From Muribaculaceae bacterium (GTDB lineage: Bacteria > Bacteroidota > Bacteroidia > Bacteroidales > Muribaculaceae), in the NCBI GenBank assembly GCA_017405965.1, contig JAFQZK010000011.1:1-64000 (forward strand): DNA of 64,000 nucleotides, given 5' to 3'. The translations under genes and the position numbers were made by a program. Position 1 is the stretch's first letter. Every line of letters begins with the position of its first letter. This document shows positions 44,363-52,440 of the stretch, piece after piece. The notes below the pieces were generated by a model. The model was not told the origin of the DNA. It searched no databases and saw nothing but the letters and a program-made list of their open reading frames with translations.

Positions 44363-45232
44363 ATGAGATTAGACGGAAGACGCGAAAGCGAAAATGTTGA
44401 AGATCGCCGCGGTATGGGCACAGGTACCAAGATTGGCCTGGGCGGTATCGGTGGATTGATTATCGCCGGACTGATCACCCTGCTGATGGGTGGCAATATC
44501 GGTGACGTGCTGCAACAGGTGGGAGGATCGGCTATCCAGACCGAAAACGGTCATGAGGCAACCGCCGAAGAAGAGGAACTCGCTGTATTTGCCAGCCAAG
44601 TGATTGCCAGCACCGAGGATATATGGGCACAGATTTTCAAGGAGTATGGTATCGGCCAATACCCCGCTCCCACACTGGTACTTTACACCGGTGCGACTCA
44701 GACTGCCTGTGGTCAGGGTCAGGCTGCCATGGGCCCCTTCTATTGCTCGGGTGACCAGAAGGTTTATCTTGATCTGGCTTTCTTCCAGACGATGGACAGG
44801 CAACTCGGCGTGAAGGGTGACAATTCCAGCCTCGCTAAGGCTTACGTCATCGCCCATGAGGTGGGACACCACATCGAGTACCTGATGGGTACACTGGACA
44901 AGGCTCATCGCAAGATGCAGGCCACCAATCAGACTAATGCCAACAAGTACAGCGTACGCCTGGAGCTGATGGCCGACTTCTATGCCGGTGTGTGGGCACA
45001 CTATGAGAACCGCTACTTCAACTCCATCAGTGACAGGGATTTGCAAGAGGCTATCGACTGCGCTCAGAAGATCGGTGACGACTACCTGCAGAAGCGCGCT
45101 CAGGGTTACGCACAGCCTGAGAGCTTCACCCACGGCACCAGCGCACAGCGCATGAAGTGGTTCAAGCTCGGTTACCAGACCGGCGACGTGCGCCGCGCCA
45201 CCACCTTCCAGGAGAGCGACGCCACCCTGTAA
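44363..45232 (+). CDS. YpfJ-type neutral zinc metallopeptidase
   Basis: The 289-residue protein has a short charged N-terminus (MRLDGRRESENVEDRRG), one membrane helix (about 27-43) and a large soluble domain. The zinc site is HEVGHH (about residue 169), with a second conserved segment LELMADFYAGVWAH providing the third ligand, the Asp/Glu-containing helix. This is the YpfJ/KPN_00489 family, membrane-anchored with the catalytic part probably outside. Substrate unknown. The leader holds a 7-base repeat array; a strong terminator follows. Confidence 0.88.
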   Translation: MRLDGRRESENVEDRRGMGTGTKIGLGGIGGLIIAGLITLLMGGNIGDVLQQVGGSAIQTENGHEATAEEEELAVFASQVIASTEDIWAQIFKEYGIGQYPAPTLVLYTGATQTACGQGQAAMGPFYCSGDQKVYLDLAFFQTMDRQLGVKGDNSSLAKAYVIAHEVGHHIEYLMGTLDKAHRKMQATNQTNANKYSVRLELMADFYAGVWAHYENRYFNSISDRDLQEAIDCAQKIGDDYLQKRAQGYAQPESFTHGTSAQRMKWFKLGYQTGDVRRATTFQESDATL

Positions 45233-45253
45233 TCAACTCACAACATCACAAGG

Positions 45254-45286
45254 AACGGGACAAAAGAGCAGTTCTTTTGTCCCGTT
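45254..45286. terminator. Terminator between the YpfJ-like and pgeF genes
   Basis: A 14-bp perfect stem (AACGGGACAAAAGA pairing with TCTTTTGTCCCGTT) with T-tract on the plus strand. It serves the YpfJ-like gene and probably also pgeF, its convergent neighbour. Confidence 0.85.
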
Positions 45287-45292
45287 TTTGTA

Positions 45293-46081
45293 TTATTTCC
45301 TGTAAATTCCGGTGAAGGTTCGGCCGCTTTTGATGCCCAGGCGGCGAGCCGAGAAGAATCGGTTTTGTTCACAGCGGGAGCAATGCTGCGACAAGGAAAT
45401 ATGCCCCGCTGCCACTCCTGCGGCAATCAGGACAGCCTCGTTGGCGGCACGCAGGTCGATATGCGCCTTGCCGGTGGTGGGGTTTCGCTTGACGATGGCA
45501 TCCAAGTCGAAATGCGCCTGCCCGAAAGCCTCGACCACCTCATCTCCCACCTCAAAGCATTCCTGGCAGATGCTTGGGCCCATTGCAGCCTGAATGCGGT
45601 CGGCACGCGCGCCTTGACGGCACATCTCCTCCACAACCTTGCCCGCGATGCAGCCCGCGGTTCCCCGCCAACCCGCATGGGCAACAGCGATGACACCGGC
45701 CTGCTCATCGGCAAGGACGATAGGAACACAATCGGCGGTGTTCACCCCAATGACCACTCCCGTGAGCGATGTCACCAGGGCATCCACCCCTTCGAGCGCT
45801 GCCTCCTGCTTGTCGATGTCCATCGTGCGAAACGCCTCGTCGACGACGGCCACGCGGCACGAGTGGGTCTGCCGCGGCATCACCAGGTCGTCGAGGTCGA
45901 TACCCAATTGCATCGCCAGCATGAGACGAGCATCCAGCACACGCAGGGCATCATCTCCCACATAGTCACACAGGTTCACACCCGAATAGGCGTTACGCCT
46001 ATCCACCTCGCCACGCGTCGTGCTGAACGCAGCTACACCCTCAACGGGCTTCACGAAATCCAAAGTCAAAAGTTCCACCAT
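45293..46081 (-). CDS. pgeF: Peptidoglycan editing factor / multicopper polyphenol oxidase-like (PgeF/YfiH)
   Basis: The 262-residue protein has the conserved zinc-binding motifs: QTHSCRV, GVNTADCVPIVLAD and AHAGWRGTAGC, with a late SLSQHCSRC. YfiH homologues act as purine nucleoside phosphorylase-like enzymes and edit peptidoglycan precursors in E. coli. The ATG at 46081 is needed for the N-terminal LTLDFVKPVEGVAAFSTTRG. It lies only 5 bases from the -7 box, so the mRNA may be leaderless. Confidence 0.9.
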   Translation of the reverse strand: MVELLTLDFVKPVEGVAAFSTTRGEVDRRNAYSGVNLCDYVGDDALRVLDARLMLAMQLGIDLDDLVMPRQTHSCRVAVVDEAFRTMDIDKQEAALEGVDALVTSLTGVVIGVNTADCVPIVLADEQAGVIAVAHAGWRGTAGCIAGKVVEEMCRQGARADRIQAAMGPSICQECFEVGDEVVEAFGQAHFDLDAIVKRNPTTGKAHIDLRAANEAVLIAAGVAAGHISLSQHCSRCEQNRFFSARRLGIKSGRTFTGIYRK

Positions 46082-46086
46082 GATGA

Positions 46087-46094
46087 CAAAGATA
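46087..46094 (-). promoter_or_regulatory. pgeF -7 box
   Basis: TATCTTTG on the minus strand, 5 bases (TCATC) before the pgeF ATG. No TTG is at the right distance upstream. Confidence 0.55.
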
Positions 46095-46138
46095 GCATTT
46101 TATCCTCATTTCATCGGCATAGATCGGGAAAAAAGCAG

Positions 46139-46146
46139 TACTTTTG
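46139..46146 (+). promoter_or_regulatory. recF -7 box
   Basis: TACTTTTG, 5 bases (TCATC) before the recF ATG, mirroring the pgeF arrangement. The predicted start site is at or next to the A of the ATG. Confidence 0.55.
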
Positions 46147-46151
46147 TCATC

Positions 46152-47264
46152 ATGACACTCAATACTGCCACCATACTCAACTACAAGAACATCGCCGAAG
46201 CGCGACTGGAATTCTCGCCCAAGCTGAATTGCCTGATCGGCAACAACGGCCAGGGCAAGACCAATGTGCTCGATGCCATCTACTACCTGAGTATGTGCCG
46301 CTCCTACGCCGCCACCGGCGACAACAGCGCCGTCATACGTCACGGCGAGCCTTACATGATGCTGCAAGGCAATTACACCCGCTGCGAAACGCCGCTCGAG
46401 GTGAGCGTGGCACTGCAGCGCGGCAAGCGCAAGGTCGTGCGCCGCGACGGCAAGGAATACCAGCGCTTGAGCCAGCACATCGGCTTGCTGCCCGTGGTGA
46501 TGGTGTCGCCCATGGACTGGGACCTCGTGCGTGGCAGCGGCGAGGAACGCCGCCGTTTCATGGACTTAATCATCTCCCAGAACGACAGCGAGTATCTTGA
46601 TGCGCTCATCCGCTACAACAAGGCCGTTGAGCAACGCAACGCCATGATCAAGAAAGAGATGAGCGACCCGCTGCTCTACGAGACCGTGGAGATGGAGATG
46701 GCACGTCATGCCACCCTGCTGCATCAGCGACGCAAGCAATGGGTCGAGCAGTTCCTGCCCATCTTCATGTACTACTACAATGCCGTGGCTGGCGAGGGCG
46801 AGACCGTGAGTCTGCACTACAAGAGCCACCTCAACGAGGCCACTATGCTCGAGCATCTGGCGGCGACACGCGAGCGCGACCTCATCATCGGCTACACCAC
46901 GCGCGGCATTCACCGCGATGACATCGAGCTCATGCTCAACGACTACCCGATGCGCCGAACCGGCAGCCAGGGACAATGCAAGACCTACACCATCGCCCTG
47001 CGCTTCGCCCAATTCGACTTCCTCAAGGCCAACAACCCGGCGGTGCCCATCCTGCTGCTCGACGACATCTTCGACAAACTTGACGCCAGCCGCGTCGAGC
47101 GCATCGTCGATGTCGTGTCAAGCGACCGCTTCGGCCAGATTTTCATCACCGATACCAACCGCACCCACCTCGACGAAATCGTCGCCCGTCACGGCGGCGG
47201 CCACTGCCTGATGCATGTCGAGAACGGTGTGGTCAGCGTCCTGAAAGGAGGTGACACCGCATGA
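46152..47264 (+). CDS. recF: DNA replication and repair protein RecF
   Basis: The 370-residue SMC-like ATPase helps load RecA at single-stranded gaps. Walker A is GNNGQGKT (residues about 31-38) and Walker B ILLLDDIFDKLD near 300; the signature motif RTGSQGQCKTYTIALRF lies between. The start at 46152 (MTLNTATILNYKNI) fits the family N-terminus, where the longer frame to 46020 does not. It overlaps the DciA-like gene by ATGA. Confidence 0.94.
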   Translation: MTLNTATILNYKNIAEARLEFSPKLNCLIGNNGQGKTNVLDAIYYLSMCRSYAATGDNSAVIRHGEPYMMLQGNYTRCETPLEVSVALQRGKRKVVRRDGKEYQRLSQHIGLLPVVMVSPMDWDLVRGSGEERRRFMDLIISQNDSEYLDALIRYNKAVEQRNAMIKKEMSDPLLYETVEMEMARHATLLHQRRKQWVEQFLPIFMYYYNAVAGEGETVSLHYKSHLNEATMLEHLAATRERDLIIGYTTRGIHRDDIELMLNDYPMRRTGSQGQCKTYTIALRFAQFDFLKANNPAVPILLLDDIFDKLDASRVERIVDVVSSDRFGQIFITDTNRTHLDEIVARHGGGHCLMHVENGVVSVLKGGDTA

Positions 47265-47551
47265 AGCGCACCGAGGCCAAGAACATCGGACAGATCATCA
47301 ACGACCTGCTCAAGCAGGAGAACCTCGACGTGGCGCTCGACGAGCACCGCGCCAGCGCCCTGTGGCCCCAAATCGTGGGCGACGGCATCAACCGTTACAC
47401 CATCAGGCGCTATGTCAAGGACGGCGTGATGACGATACATCTCTCATCGGCCTCACTGGCCAATGAATTGATGCTCAACCGCGCATCCATCATCCAGCGC
47501 ATCAACGAAGCCATCGGCCGCGACATCATCCGTGAAATCATCTTCAAGTAA
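47261..47551 (+). CDS. DciA-like DUF721 protein
   Basis: The 96-residue protein has a WPQIVGDGINRYT segment and a hydrophobic beta core (YVKDGVMTIHLSSASLANELMLN) typical of DUF721. DciA interacts with the replicative helicase in bacteria that lack DnaC. The ATG overlaps the recF stop (ATGA), matching the frequent recF-DUF721 pairing. Followed by a tandem 44-base repeat. Confidence 0.85.
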   Translation: MKRTEAKNIGQIINDLLKQENLDVALDEHRASALWPQIVGDGINRYTIRRYVKDGVMTIHLSSASLANELMLNRASIIQRINEAIGRDIIREIIFK

Positions 47552-47552
47552 A

Positions 47553-47720
47553 ACGGTCCCCCATGTCAAGGCCCCAAAAGTAAAAACGGTCCCCCGTGTC
47601 GAGGCTCTGCCTCGGCCCCAAAAGAAAAAAGGTCCCCCGTGTCGAGGCTCCGCCTCGGCCCCAAAAGTAAAAACGGTCCCCCGTGTCGAGGCTCCGCCTC
47701 GGCCCCTAAAATAAAAGAAA
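47553..47720 (+). repeat. Four tandem units of about 44 bases with GC-rich hairpins
   Basis: Units begin GGTCCCCC at 47555, 47589, 47631 and 47675. Three contain a hairpin GAGGCTCCGCCTC (one variant GAGGCTCTGCCTC) followed by GGCCCCAAAAG. The first copy lacks the hairpin arm, giving spacings of 34, 42 and 44. The array fills the spacer between the DciA-like and thioesterase genes. Confidence 0.85.
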
Positions 47721-47722
47721 AA

Positions 47723-48172
47723 ATGAATCACGCTATCGAAGCTCAATACCCGTTCAAGTGCACCACCCCACTTCAGCTGCGTTTCAACGACGTGGACGCG
47801 CTCGGCCATGTCAACAACTCGGTCTATTTCCAGTTCTTTGATCTGGGCAAGACGCAATACTTCAAAGGGTTGAAAGTCCAGGCCGACATCGACTGGCGGC
47901 GCCCCACCGTCATCATCGCCAACGTGAACTGCAGTTTCCTGAAGCCCACACTGTTCAACGAGCAGGTCGAGGTCCTCACCCAATGCGCCCGTCTGGGCAA
48001 CAAGAGCCTCACGCTGCTCCAGCACCTGGTCAACAGCGAGACACGGGAGGTGAAATGCACCTGTGCCACCGTCATGGTCAACCTCGCCCCCGAGAACAAC
48101 CAGCCCTCACCCATCCCACAAGTGTGGCGCGATGCCATCATCGCCTACGAGGGCCACGACATGAGCGAGTGA
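47723..48172 (+). CDS. 4-hydroxybenzoyl-CoA-type acyl-CoA thioesterase
   Basis: The 149-residue hotdog-fold protein has the catalytic Asp in RFNDVDALGHVNNSVYFQFF, as in YbgC-type thioesterases, and a later hydrophobic dimer strand (VNCSFLKPTLF). Such enzymes cleave acyl-CoA or acyl-ACP thioesters. The start is the ATG at 47723; the frame runs on through the repeat to 47639, but the repeat translation has no protein character. Immediately downstream lies an inverted repeat and then the convergent DUF3667 gene. Confidence 0.85.
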   Translation: MNHAIEAQYPFKCTTPLQLRFNDVDALGHVNNSVYFQFFDLGKTQYFKGLKVQADIDWRRPTVIIANVNCSFLKPTLFNEQVEVLTQCARLGNKSLTLLQHLVNSETREVKCTCATVMVNLAPENNQPSPIPQVWRDAIIAYEGHDMSE

Positions 48173-48210
48173 AAAAACAGAGGGGTGTTTTATAATCAAC
48201 TGCTAGAATT

Positions 48211-48286
48211 ATAACCGCCCTGCGGGCGGGAAATCAATCAAATTAATTATAAAATTTGTTTAATTTCCCGTGCGACAGCACGGTTA
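48211..48286. repeat. REP-like inverted pair with covarying stems
   Basis: ATAACCG-(CCCTGCGGG)-CGGGAAAT at 48211-48233 and its inverted counterpart at 48263-48286, ATAACCG-(TGCTGTCGCA)-CGGGAAAT when read on the minus strand. Each arm forms its own hairpin, and the stem bases differ compensatorily (CCGCCC/GGGCGG versus CCGTGC/GCACGG). An AT-rich middle separates the arms. It lies between the convergent thioesterase and DUF3667 genes. Confidence 0.7.
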
Positions 48287-48315
48287 TATTACCGAGCCAC
48301 AATAATGGCACGGCC

Positions 48316-49290
48316 TTATTTTTCTCTTTCCCTGATTAATTCTTCCTTTTTCTTCCTGAACCGGTTGCGTGTCACCAATCGATTCAACAAGAATCCCACT
48401 ACCATGACAATGAATGAGAAGATAAAGAAAAACATCGAAAAGCCCAACTGATATCCAACCTTGGTCGGGGAACCCACAGCATCATCAATAAGCACTATGC
48501 CGCCAGTCGCCACAAGCACTCCTGCAAGCAAGAACGCGAAGCTTACCCACATGAACACTTGCCGCCAAATGGTTCCCCATACCCCATAGCCGAACAATTG
48601 ACGATAGGCAATATAGTAATAGGCAACAAGAACAATAAAATTAATGAATAAGTAAATCATTTCGTACTGTGACAACAACAATTTAGTGACCAGATCTAGC
48701 ACGATAAACAGTACATTCATCAGAACCTGGATGAAAAATCCCTCAGGTAGCGTGTGAAGCGGATAACGAGGCGCATATCGGAACAAAAACCATGTGGGCA
48801 GGATATACACAATGCTGAACATCAACGTTGACCAGCTGAAATAATTCCTTTGCCACGCAAGGTAAGGGACAGCATTAATGCTCTCCTGGTCTATGGGTTC
48901 AAGTTCGACATGCAAGACGTGAGGGAAAAACCAATAGAAGATGAATGAATAAATGACTGCAACGATAAACAGCATTTTCACGGGCGGGAAACACGCTTGA
49001 CGCTTGCCGCTGATGTAATCCTTGATCAGATAACCGGGGCGCCATATCAGTTGCCACAGGCTGTAGAGCAGCGACCGTGTGCCCAAACCCCAAATGTCCA
49101 TGATGCCACGATGAACGCTGCGCCAGCCCACACGGCCCAAATCGGCCTTCTGAGAGCAGCAGGGGCAGTAATTGCCGGTGAATGAGTGTCCGCAGTTCTT
49201 GCAACGATGCTTCTCGTTGCTCATGTCGTATTTAATCGGGTGACGCTGCCACCGCTTGAAACGCTCATATTGTTCTTTCAATGATACCAT
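48316..49290 (-). CDS. DUF3667 membrane protein with N-terminal zinc ribbon
   Basis: The 324-residue protein carries a zinc-ribbon-like segment CKNCGHSFTGNYCPCC at residues about 30-45, a motif WQLIWRPGYLIKDYISGKRQ typical of DUF3667, and about five membrane helices. The basic tail (RFRKKKEELIREREK) lies inside. Function unknown. The ATG at 49290 is preferred to an adjacent GTG at 49296. Bacteroidota-specific family, usually monocistronic. Confidence 0.78.
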   Translation of the reverse strand: MVSLKEQYERFKRWQRHPIKYDMSNEKHRCKNCGHSFTGNYCPCCSQKADLGRVGWRSVHRGIMDIWGLGTRSLLYSLWQLIWRPGYLIKDYISGKRQACFPPVKMLFIVAVIYSFIFYWFFPHVLHVELEPIDQESINAVPYLAWQRNYFSWSTLMFSIVYILPTWFLFRYAPRYPLHTLPEGFFIQVLMNVLFIVLDLVTKLLLSQYEMIYLFINFIVLVAYYYIAYRQLFGYGVWGTIWRQVFMWVSFAFLLAGVLVATGGIVLIDDAVGSPTKVGYQLGFSMFFFIFSFIVMVVGFLLNRLVTRNRFRKKKEELIREREK

Positions 49291-49318
49291 ATTCACTGAG
49301 TTTCATTTTTTGTGAGTG

Positions 49319-49326
49319 CAAAAATA
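49319..49326 (-). promoter_or_regulatory. Probable -7 box of the DUF3667 gene
   Basis: TATTTTTG on the minus strand, 28 bases before the ATG; -33 weak. Confidence 0.45.
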
Positions 49327-49401
49327 ATATTCTTTTTGCCATTAGACACACTTGTACCCCCAAAACCTACAACAAATGAACAAAAACTGAAAACTATTTA
49401 C

Positions 49402-49409
49402 TACCTTTG
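49402..49409 (+). promoter_or_regulatory. Probable -7 box of the KdsD-like gene
   Basis: TACCTTTG, 32 bases before the ATG; -33 weak. Confidence 0.5.
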
Positions 49410-49441
49410 CAAGTTGAAAACCATCTTATACCGTTTTATAT

Positions 49442-50050
49442 ATGGACGTGAAACAATCAATGCGCGAAATACTGGAGGCCGAGAGCAAGGCCGTCCTGAA
49501 CATACCTGTTACCGATGCCTACGAGGAGGCTGTGAAACTCATCGTTGAGCAAGTCAAGCACGAGGGGGGCAAGCTGGTCACCTCGGGCATGGGCAAGTGC
49601 GGCCAAATCGCCGACAACATTGCCACAACTTTCTCTTCAACGGGAATTCCCGCCATCTTCCTCCACCCCAGCGAGGCACAGCATGGCGACTTGGGCGTTG
49701 TACAACCCCACGACGTGCTCTTGCTGCTGTCCAACTCGGGACGCACCAACGAAATCTGCGCCTTGGTCTCACTGGCACACAACCTGTATCCACAACTCAA
49801 GATCGTGGTCATCACGGGCAACAAGGACAGCGAACTGGCCCATCTGGCCGACATCTGCCTCTGGACCGGCAACACCAAGGAGGTTTGCCCCCTGGGACTC
49901 ACTCCCACCACATCGACCACAGTGATGACAGTCATCGGCGACGTGCTGGTGGTCAACACCATGCGCGCCACCGGATTCACCAAGGAGGACTATGCCCTGC
50001 GCCACCACGGCGGTTACCTGGGCAGCATCGCCAAGGGCACTAAATACTAA
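49442..50050 (+). CDS. Single-domain arabinose-5-phosphate isomerase (SIS domain)
   Basis: This 202-residue SIS-fold isomerase has SGMGKCGQIADNIATTFSSTG (phosphosugar binding), LSNSGRTNEI and LTPTTSTT, all KdsD/GutQ landmarks. KdsD makes arabinose-5-phosphate for Kdo, an inner LPS sugar. The usual C-terminal CBS pair of enteric KdsD is absent, so the protein is only the SIS domain; I recall single-domain versions in Bacteroides. A 6-phospho-3-hexuloisomerase is an alternative. Confidence 0.82.
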   Translation: MDVKQSMREILEAESKAVLNIPVTDAYEEAVKLIVEQVKHEGGKLVTSGMGKCGQIADNIATTFSSTGIPAIFLHPSEAQHGDLGVVQPHDVLLLLSNSGRTNEICALVSLAHNLYPQLKIVVITGNKDSELAHLADICLWTGNTKEVCPLGLTPTTSTTVMTVIGDVLVVNTMRATGFTKEDYALRHHGGYLGSIAKGTKY

Positions 50051-50051
50051 G

Positions 50052-50096
50052 AGGTCCCGTACCATCAGTAATATCCGTCATATCCGTCCCGTCAGA
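50052..50096 (+). repeat. 9-base repeat between the KdsD-like and TPR genes
   Basis: Units ACCATCAGT, AATATCCGT, CATATCCGT, CCCGTCAGA, spaced by 9 bases and less regular than others; the array starts right after the stop and ends 7 bases before the next ATG. Confidence 0.7.
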
Positions 50097-50103
50097 TAAA
50101 AAG

Positions 50104-51882
50104 ATGAACTCGCTTCCCGTCACGATAGCGCTGCCGCACCTCAAGAACGACATGACCATTGCCCGTGCGCAAATGGCCTCCAGCGGCACCATGCCCTCGA
50201 CCAAGGGGCTGGACAACGACATCGTCACCGAGATGAAGATGTGCTACATCGAATACCTCATTGCCGACAATCGCGACCTGGAGGCCGAACAAGTCATCGA
50301 GGAGTTCATCTATGACGACGATATCATGCAGGCCCTGCCCGAACTGTATGCAGCCTGGTTGTGGCTCGCTCGCATGGCTTTGCTCATCGACAGCGGCAAC
50401 CCGTCGCTCTCGCTGGGAGCCGCCGAGAACACCCTGCTCGTCTTGTCCAACCATCAAGGCAAGAAGACCGAGGACTTCAACGCTATCGTCACCTCTCTGA
50501 TTTTCAACCTGGCACTGGCTCATCACGACATGGGCGACAACAGCCGCGCGGCCAAGGAGCTGACCAAGGCGCAGCAACTGCTGGAACGACTTTCCAAGCG
50601 CAACGAAGCCCGATTCTCGGCGATGTTGCTCATGGCCGTCGAGGCGTCGACCGAGGTCATCAAATCCAAGACCAAGCAGATGAACGTCCTGGCTCACTAC
50701 CAGACCGCCAGCGAACTCTACATGAGCGAGTTGAACAGTGGCGACGCCAATGCCACTCGCACGGCGATGTCCAATCTGGTGGACACACTGGGCAAGCAAG
50801 GCGACATCATGCTCGAGATGGGCAACGGACGCAACGCCGTCAAGTATTACACCAAGGCGCTGCGATACCAGAAGAAACTGGGCGACAAGATGGGCCACCG
50901 AGACCTGCAACTGTCCATCGGACTCGCCAAGGCACTCATGCGACTCATCAACCGCAGGGCCGCCGCCGAGCAGTTGCTGCGCTCACTCCTGCCGTTAGCC
51001 CAGCGACTGGATGCCGTAGCCGAAGTGAATGAAATACAAGACCTGTTGAACAATAAGAATAAAAACGTGAACATCATGACACTGCTCAAGAGCATTTTCA
51101 CCGCTGCCCTCATCATCGTGGGCACACTGAGCATGCAGGCTCAGCTCATCGTAGGACATCGCGGCTCGCAATGGGGTGTAGAAAATACCAGGGCGGCCTT
51201 TATCAACGGCGCAGAAGCCGGGGCTTGGGGCCTGGAGTGTGACATCCGCGTCACTGCCGACGGAACCTTTGTCGTCAGCCATGACGACAGTTACAAGCGC
51301 TTGGGCGGACCCGCTACCAAGATCGCCAATATGACGACCCAGGAAGTACTCGACACCAGGCTGACCAGCGAGCGACACGGCATCACCTATGCCGGCAATC
51401 CTTGCACCTTGGGCGAATTCCTCGACATCTGCATCGAGCGCAAAGTCGTGCCCGTCGTCGAGGTGAAAGTGTGCACATCCATCCACAGCAACACCAAGGC
51501 CGAGAACGAGCCCGTCTTTGACGGCATTCCCGCCCTGATCAACCTGATTGACCAGAAAGGCCTCACCGACAAGGTGGTCATTATATCCTTCATGCCCGGC
51601 GTGGTGGACTTCATCCACCGCCACTACCCCGACGTCACCGTGCAGGTGCTCGCCGGTGAAGAGGACGGCACCATCGACGAATGGGTAAACTGGTGCATCG
51701 AGTACAACATGGACCTTGACGTCGTTCACACCCTCGTCACCAAGGAAGCCGTGGACCGCATGCATGCCGCAGGACTCAAGGTCAACGTATGGACCGTGGA
51801 CCGCGTCGAGGACTTTGAGCGAGTAAAAGCCGCCGGTGTGGACTTCATCACCACCAACGCCCGCTTCCCCAAACAACTATAG
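50104..51882 (+). CDS. Continuous ORF: TPR protein fused to a glycerophosphodiester phosphodiesterase
   Basis: The frame is open for 592 codons. Residues 1-324 are a helical TPR-type protein with no signal peptide (LSLGAAENTLLVLSNHQG, NLALAHHDMGDNSRAAKELTKAQQLLERL, GNGRNAVKYYTKALRYQKKLGD). Residues 325-592 are a complete GDPD: signal peptide (MTLLKSIFTAALIIVGTLSMQAQ), GHRGSQWGVENTRAAF, LECDIRV, FVVSHDD and PVVEVKV. A signal peptide in mid-protein makes no sense in one polypeptide, so the junction probably marks a lost stop codon or an internal start at 51076. Treat as one ORF encoding two proteins unless expression says otherwise. Confidence 0.75.
   Translation: MNSLPVTIALPHLKNDMTIARAQMASSGTMPSTKGLDNDIVTEMKMCYIEYLIADNRDLEAEQVIEEFIYDDDIMQALPELYAAWLWLARMALLIDSGNPSLSLGAAENTLLVLSNHQGKKTEDFNAIVTSLIFNLALAHHDMGDNSRAAKELTKAQQLLERLSKRNEARFSAMLLMAVEASTEVIKSKTKQMNVLAHYQTASELYMSELNSGDANATRTAMSNLVDTLGKQGDIMLEMGNGRNAVKYYTKALRYQKKLGDKMGHRDLQLSIGLAKALMRLINRRAAAEQLLRSLLPLAQRLDAVAEVNEIQDLLNNKNKNVNIMTLLKSIFTAALIIVGTLSMQAQLIVGHRGSQWGVENTRAAFINGAEAGAWGLECDIRVTADGTFVVSHDDSYKRLGGPATKIANMTTQEVLDTRLTSERHGITYAGNPCTLGEFLDICIERKVVPVVEVKVCTSIHSNTKAENEPVFDGIPALINLIDQKGLTDKVVIISFMPGVVDFIHRHYPDVTVQVLAGEEDGTIDEWVNWCIEYNMDLDVVHTLVTKEAVDRMHAAGLKVNVWTVDRVEDFERVKAAGVDFITTNARFPKQL
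51076..51882 (+). other. Internal start: exported glycerophosphodiester phosphodiesterase part of the ORF
   Basis: ATG at 51076 begins a 268-residue product with its own signal peptide and full GDPD motifs. It hydrolyses glycerophosphodiesters, probably in the periplasm. It is in frame with the upstream TPR coding sequence with no stop between. I found no TAnnTTTG box or ribosome-binding site near 51076. Confidence 0.6.
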
Positions 51883-51892
51883 GAGGAACCAG

Positions 51893-51937
51893 TAACCCCG
51901 TTACATCCGTTATCTCCGTTACATCCGTTACAATCGT
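51893..51937 (+). repeat. Five 9-base units between the TPR-GDPD ORF and ribH
   Basis: TAACCCCGT, TACATCCGT, TATCTCCGT, TACATCCGT, TACAATCGT, exact 9-base phase, ending 5 bases before ribH. It shares ATCCGT with the array at the 5' side of the same ORF. Confidence 0.85.
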
Positions 51938-51942
51938 CAATA

Positions 51943-52431
51943 ATGTCAACCCAATTAAATAAGAACGAGGGCACCAGCGCCCTCCACACCCTCCCCCATG
52001 TGGACGGCCTCACCGTGGGCATCGTCTGCGCCGAGTGGAACGACCAGATTACAGGAGCCCTGCTCCAAGGCGCCCTTGACCTGTTTGAAAAAGAAGGCTA
52101 TGAAGATATCACCGTGGCCCGTGTGCCCGGAACCGTGGAACTGACCTACGGTGCGGCACAGATGGCACGCACCGGCCGTTACGACGCCGTCATCATGATC
52201 GGTTGCGTCATCCGTGGAGGAACGCCCCACTTCGACTACGTCTGCGACAGTGCCACTCAGGGTTGCTCCTATCTCAATGCCACACAAGATGTCCCCATCA
52301 TCTTCTGCGTACTCACGACCGACGACCTCCAGCAGGCCCTCGACCGTGCCGGCGGCGCCCTGTGCAACAAGGGCACCGAAGCAGCCGAAGCAGCCATCAA
52401 GATGGCCCACTTCGCCCGCTCCCTGCGCTGA
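51943..52431 (+). CDS. ribH: 6,7-dimethyl-8-ribityllumazine synthase
   Basis: The 162-residue enzyme catalyses the penultimate riboflavin step and normally forms large capsids. Landmarks are WNDQITGALLQGAL, RVPGTVELTYGAAQMARTG and GCVIRGGTPHFDYVCDSATQG, which holds the catalytic His. It is not next to other rib genes and has no FMN riboswitch visible; a nonamer array takes its leader position. Confidence 0.94.
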   Translation: MSTQLNKNEGTSALHTLPHVDGLTVGIVCAEWNDQITGALLQGALDLFEKEGYEDITVARVPGTVELTYGAAQMARTGRYDAVIMIGCVIRGGTPHFDYVCDSATQGCSYLNATQDVPIIFCVLTTDDLQQALDRAGGALCNKGTEAAEAAIKMAHFARSLR

Positions 52432-52440
52432 TTGCTTTTA

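Noticed and set aside
47553-47720. CRISPR array
   Set aside because: Units are adjacent with no unique spacers and there is no cas gene nearby.
51943-52431. FMN riboswitch upstream of ribH
   Set aside because: The spacer is only a nonamer array of about 45 bases, too short and unlike the RFN element.
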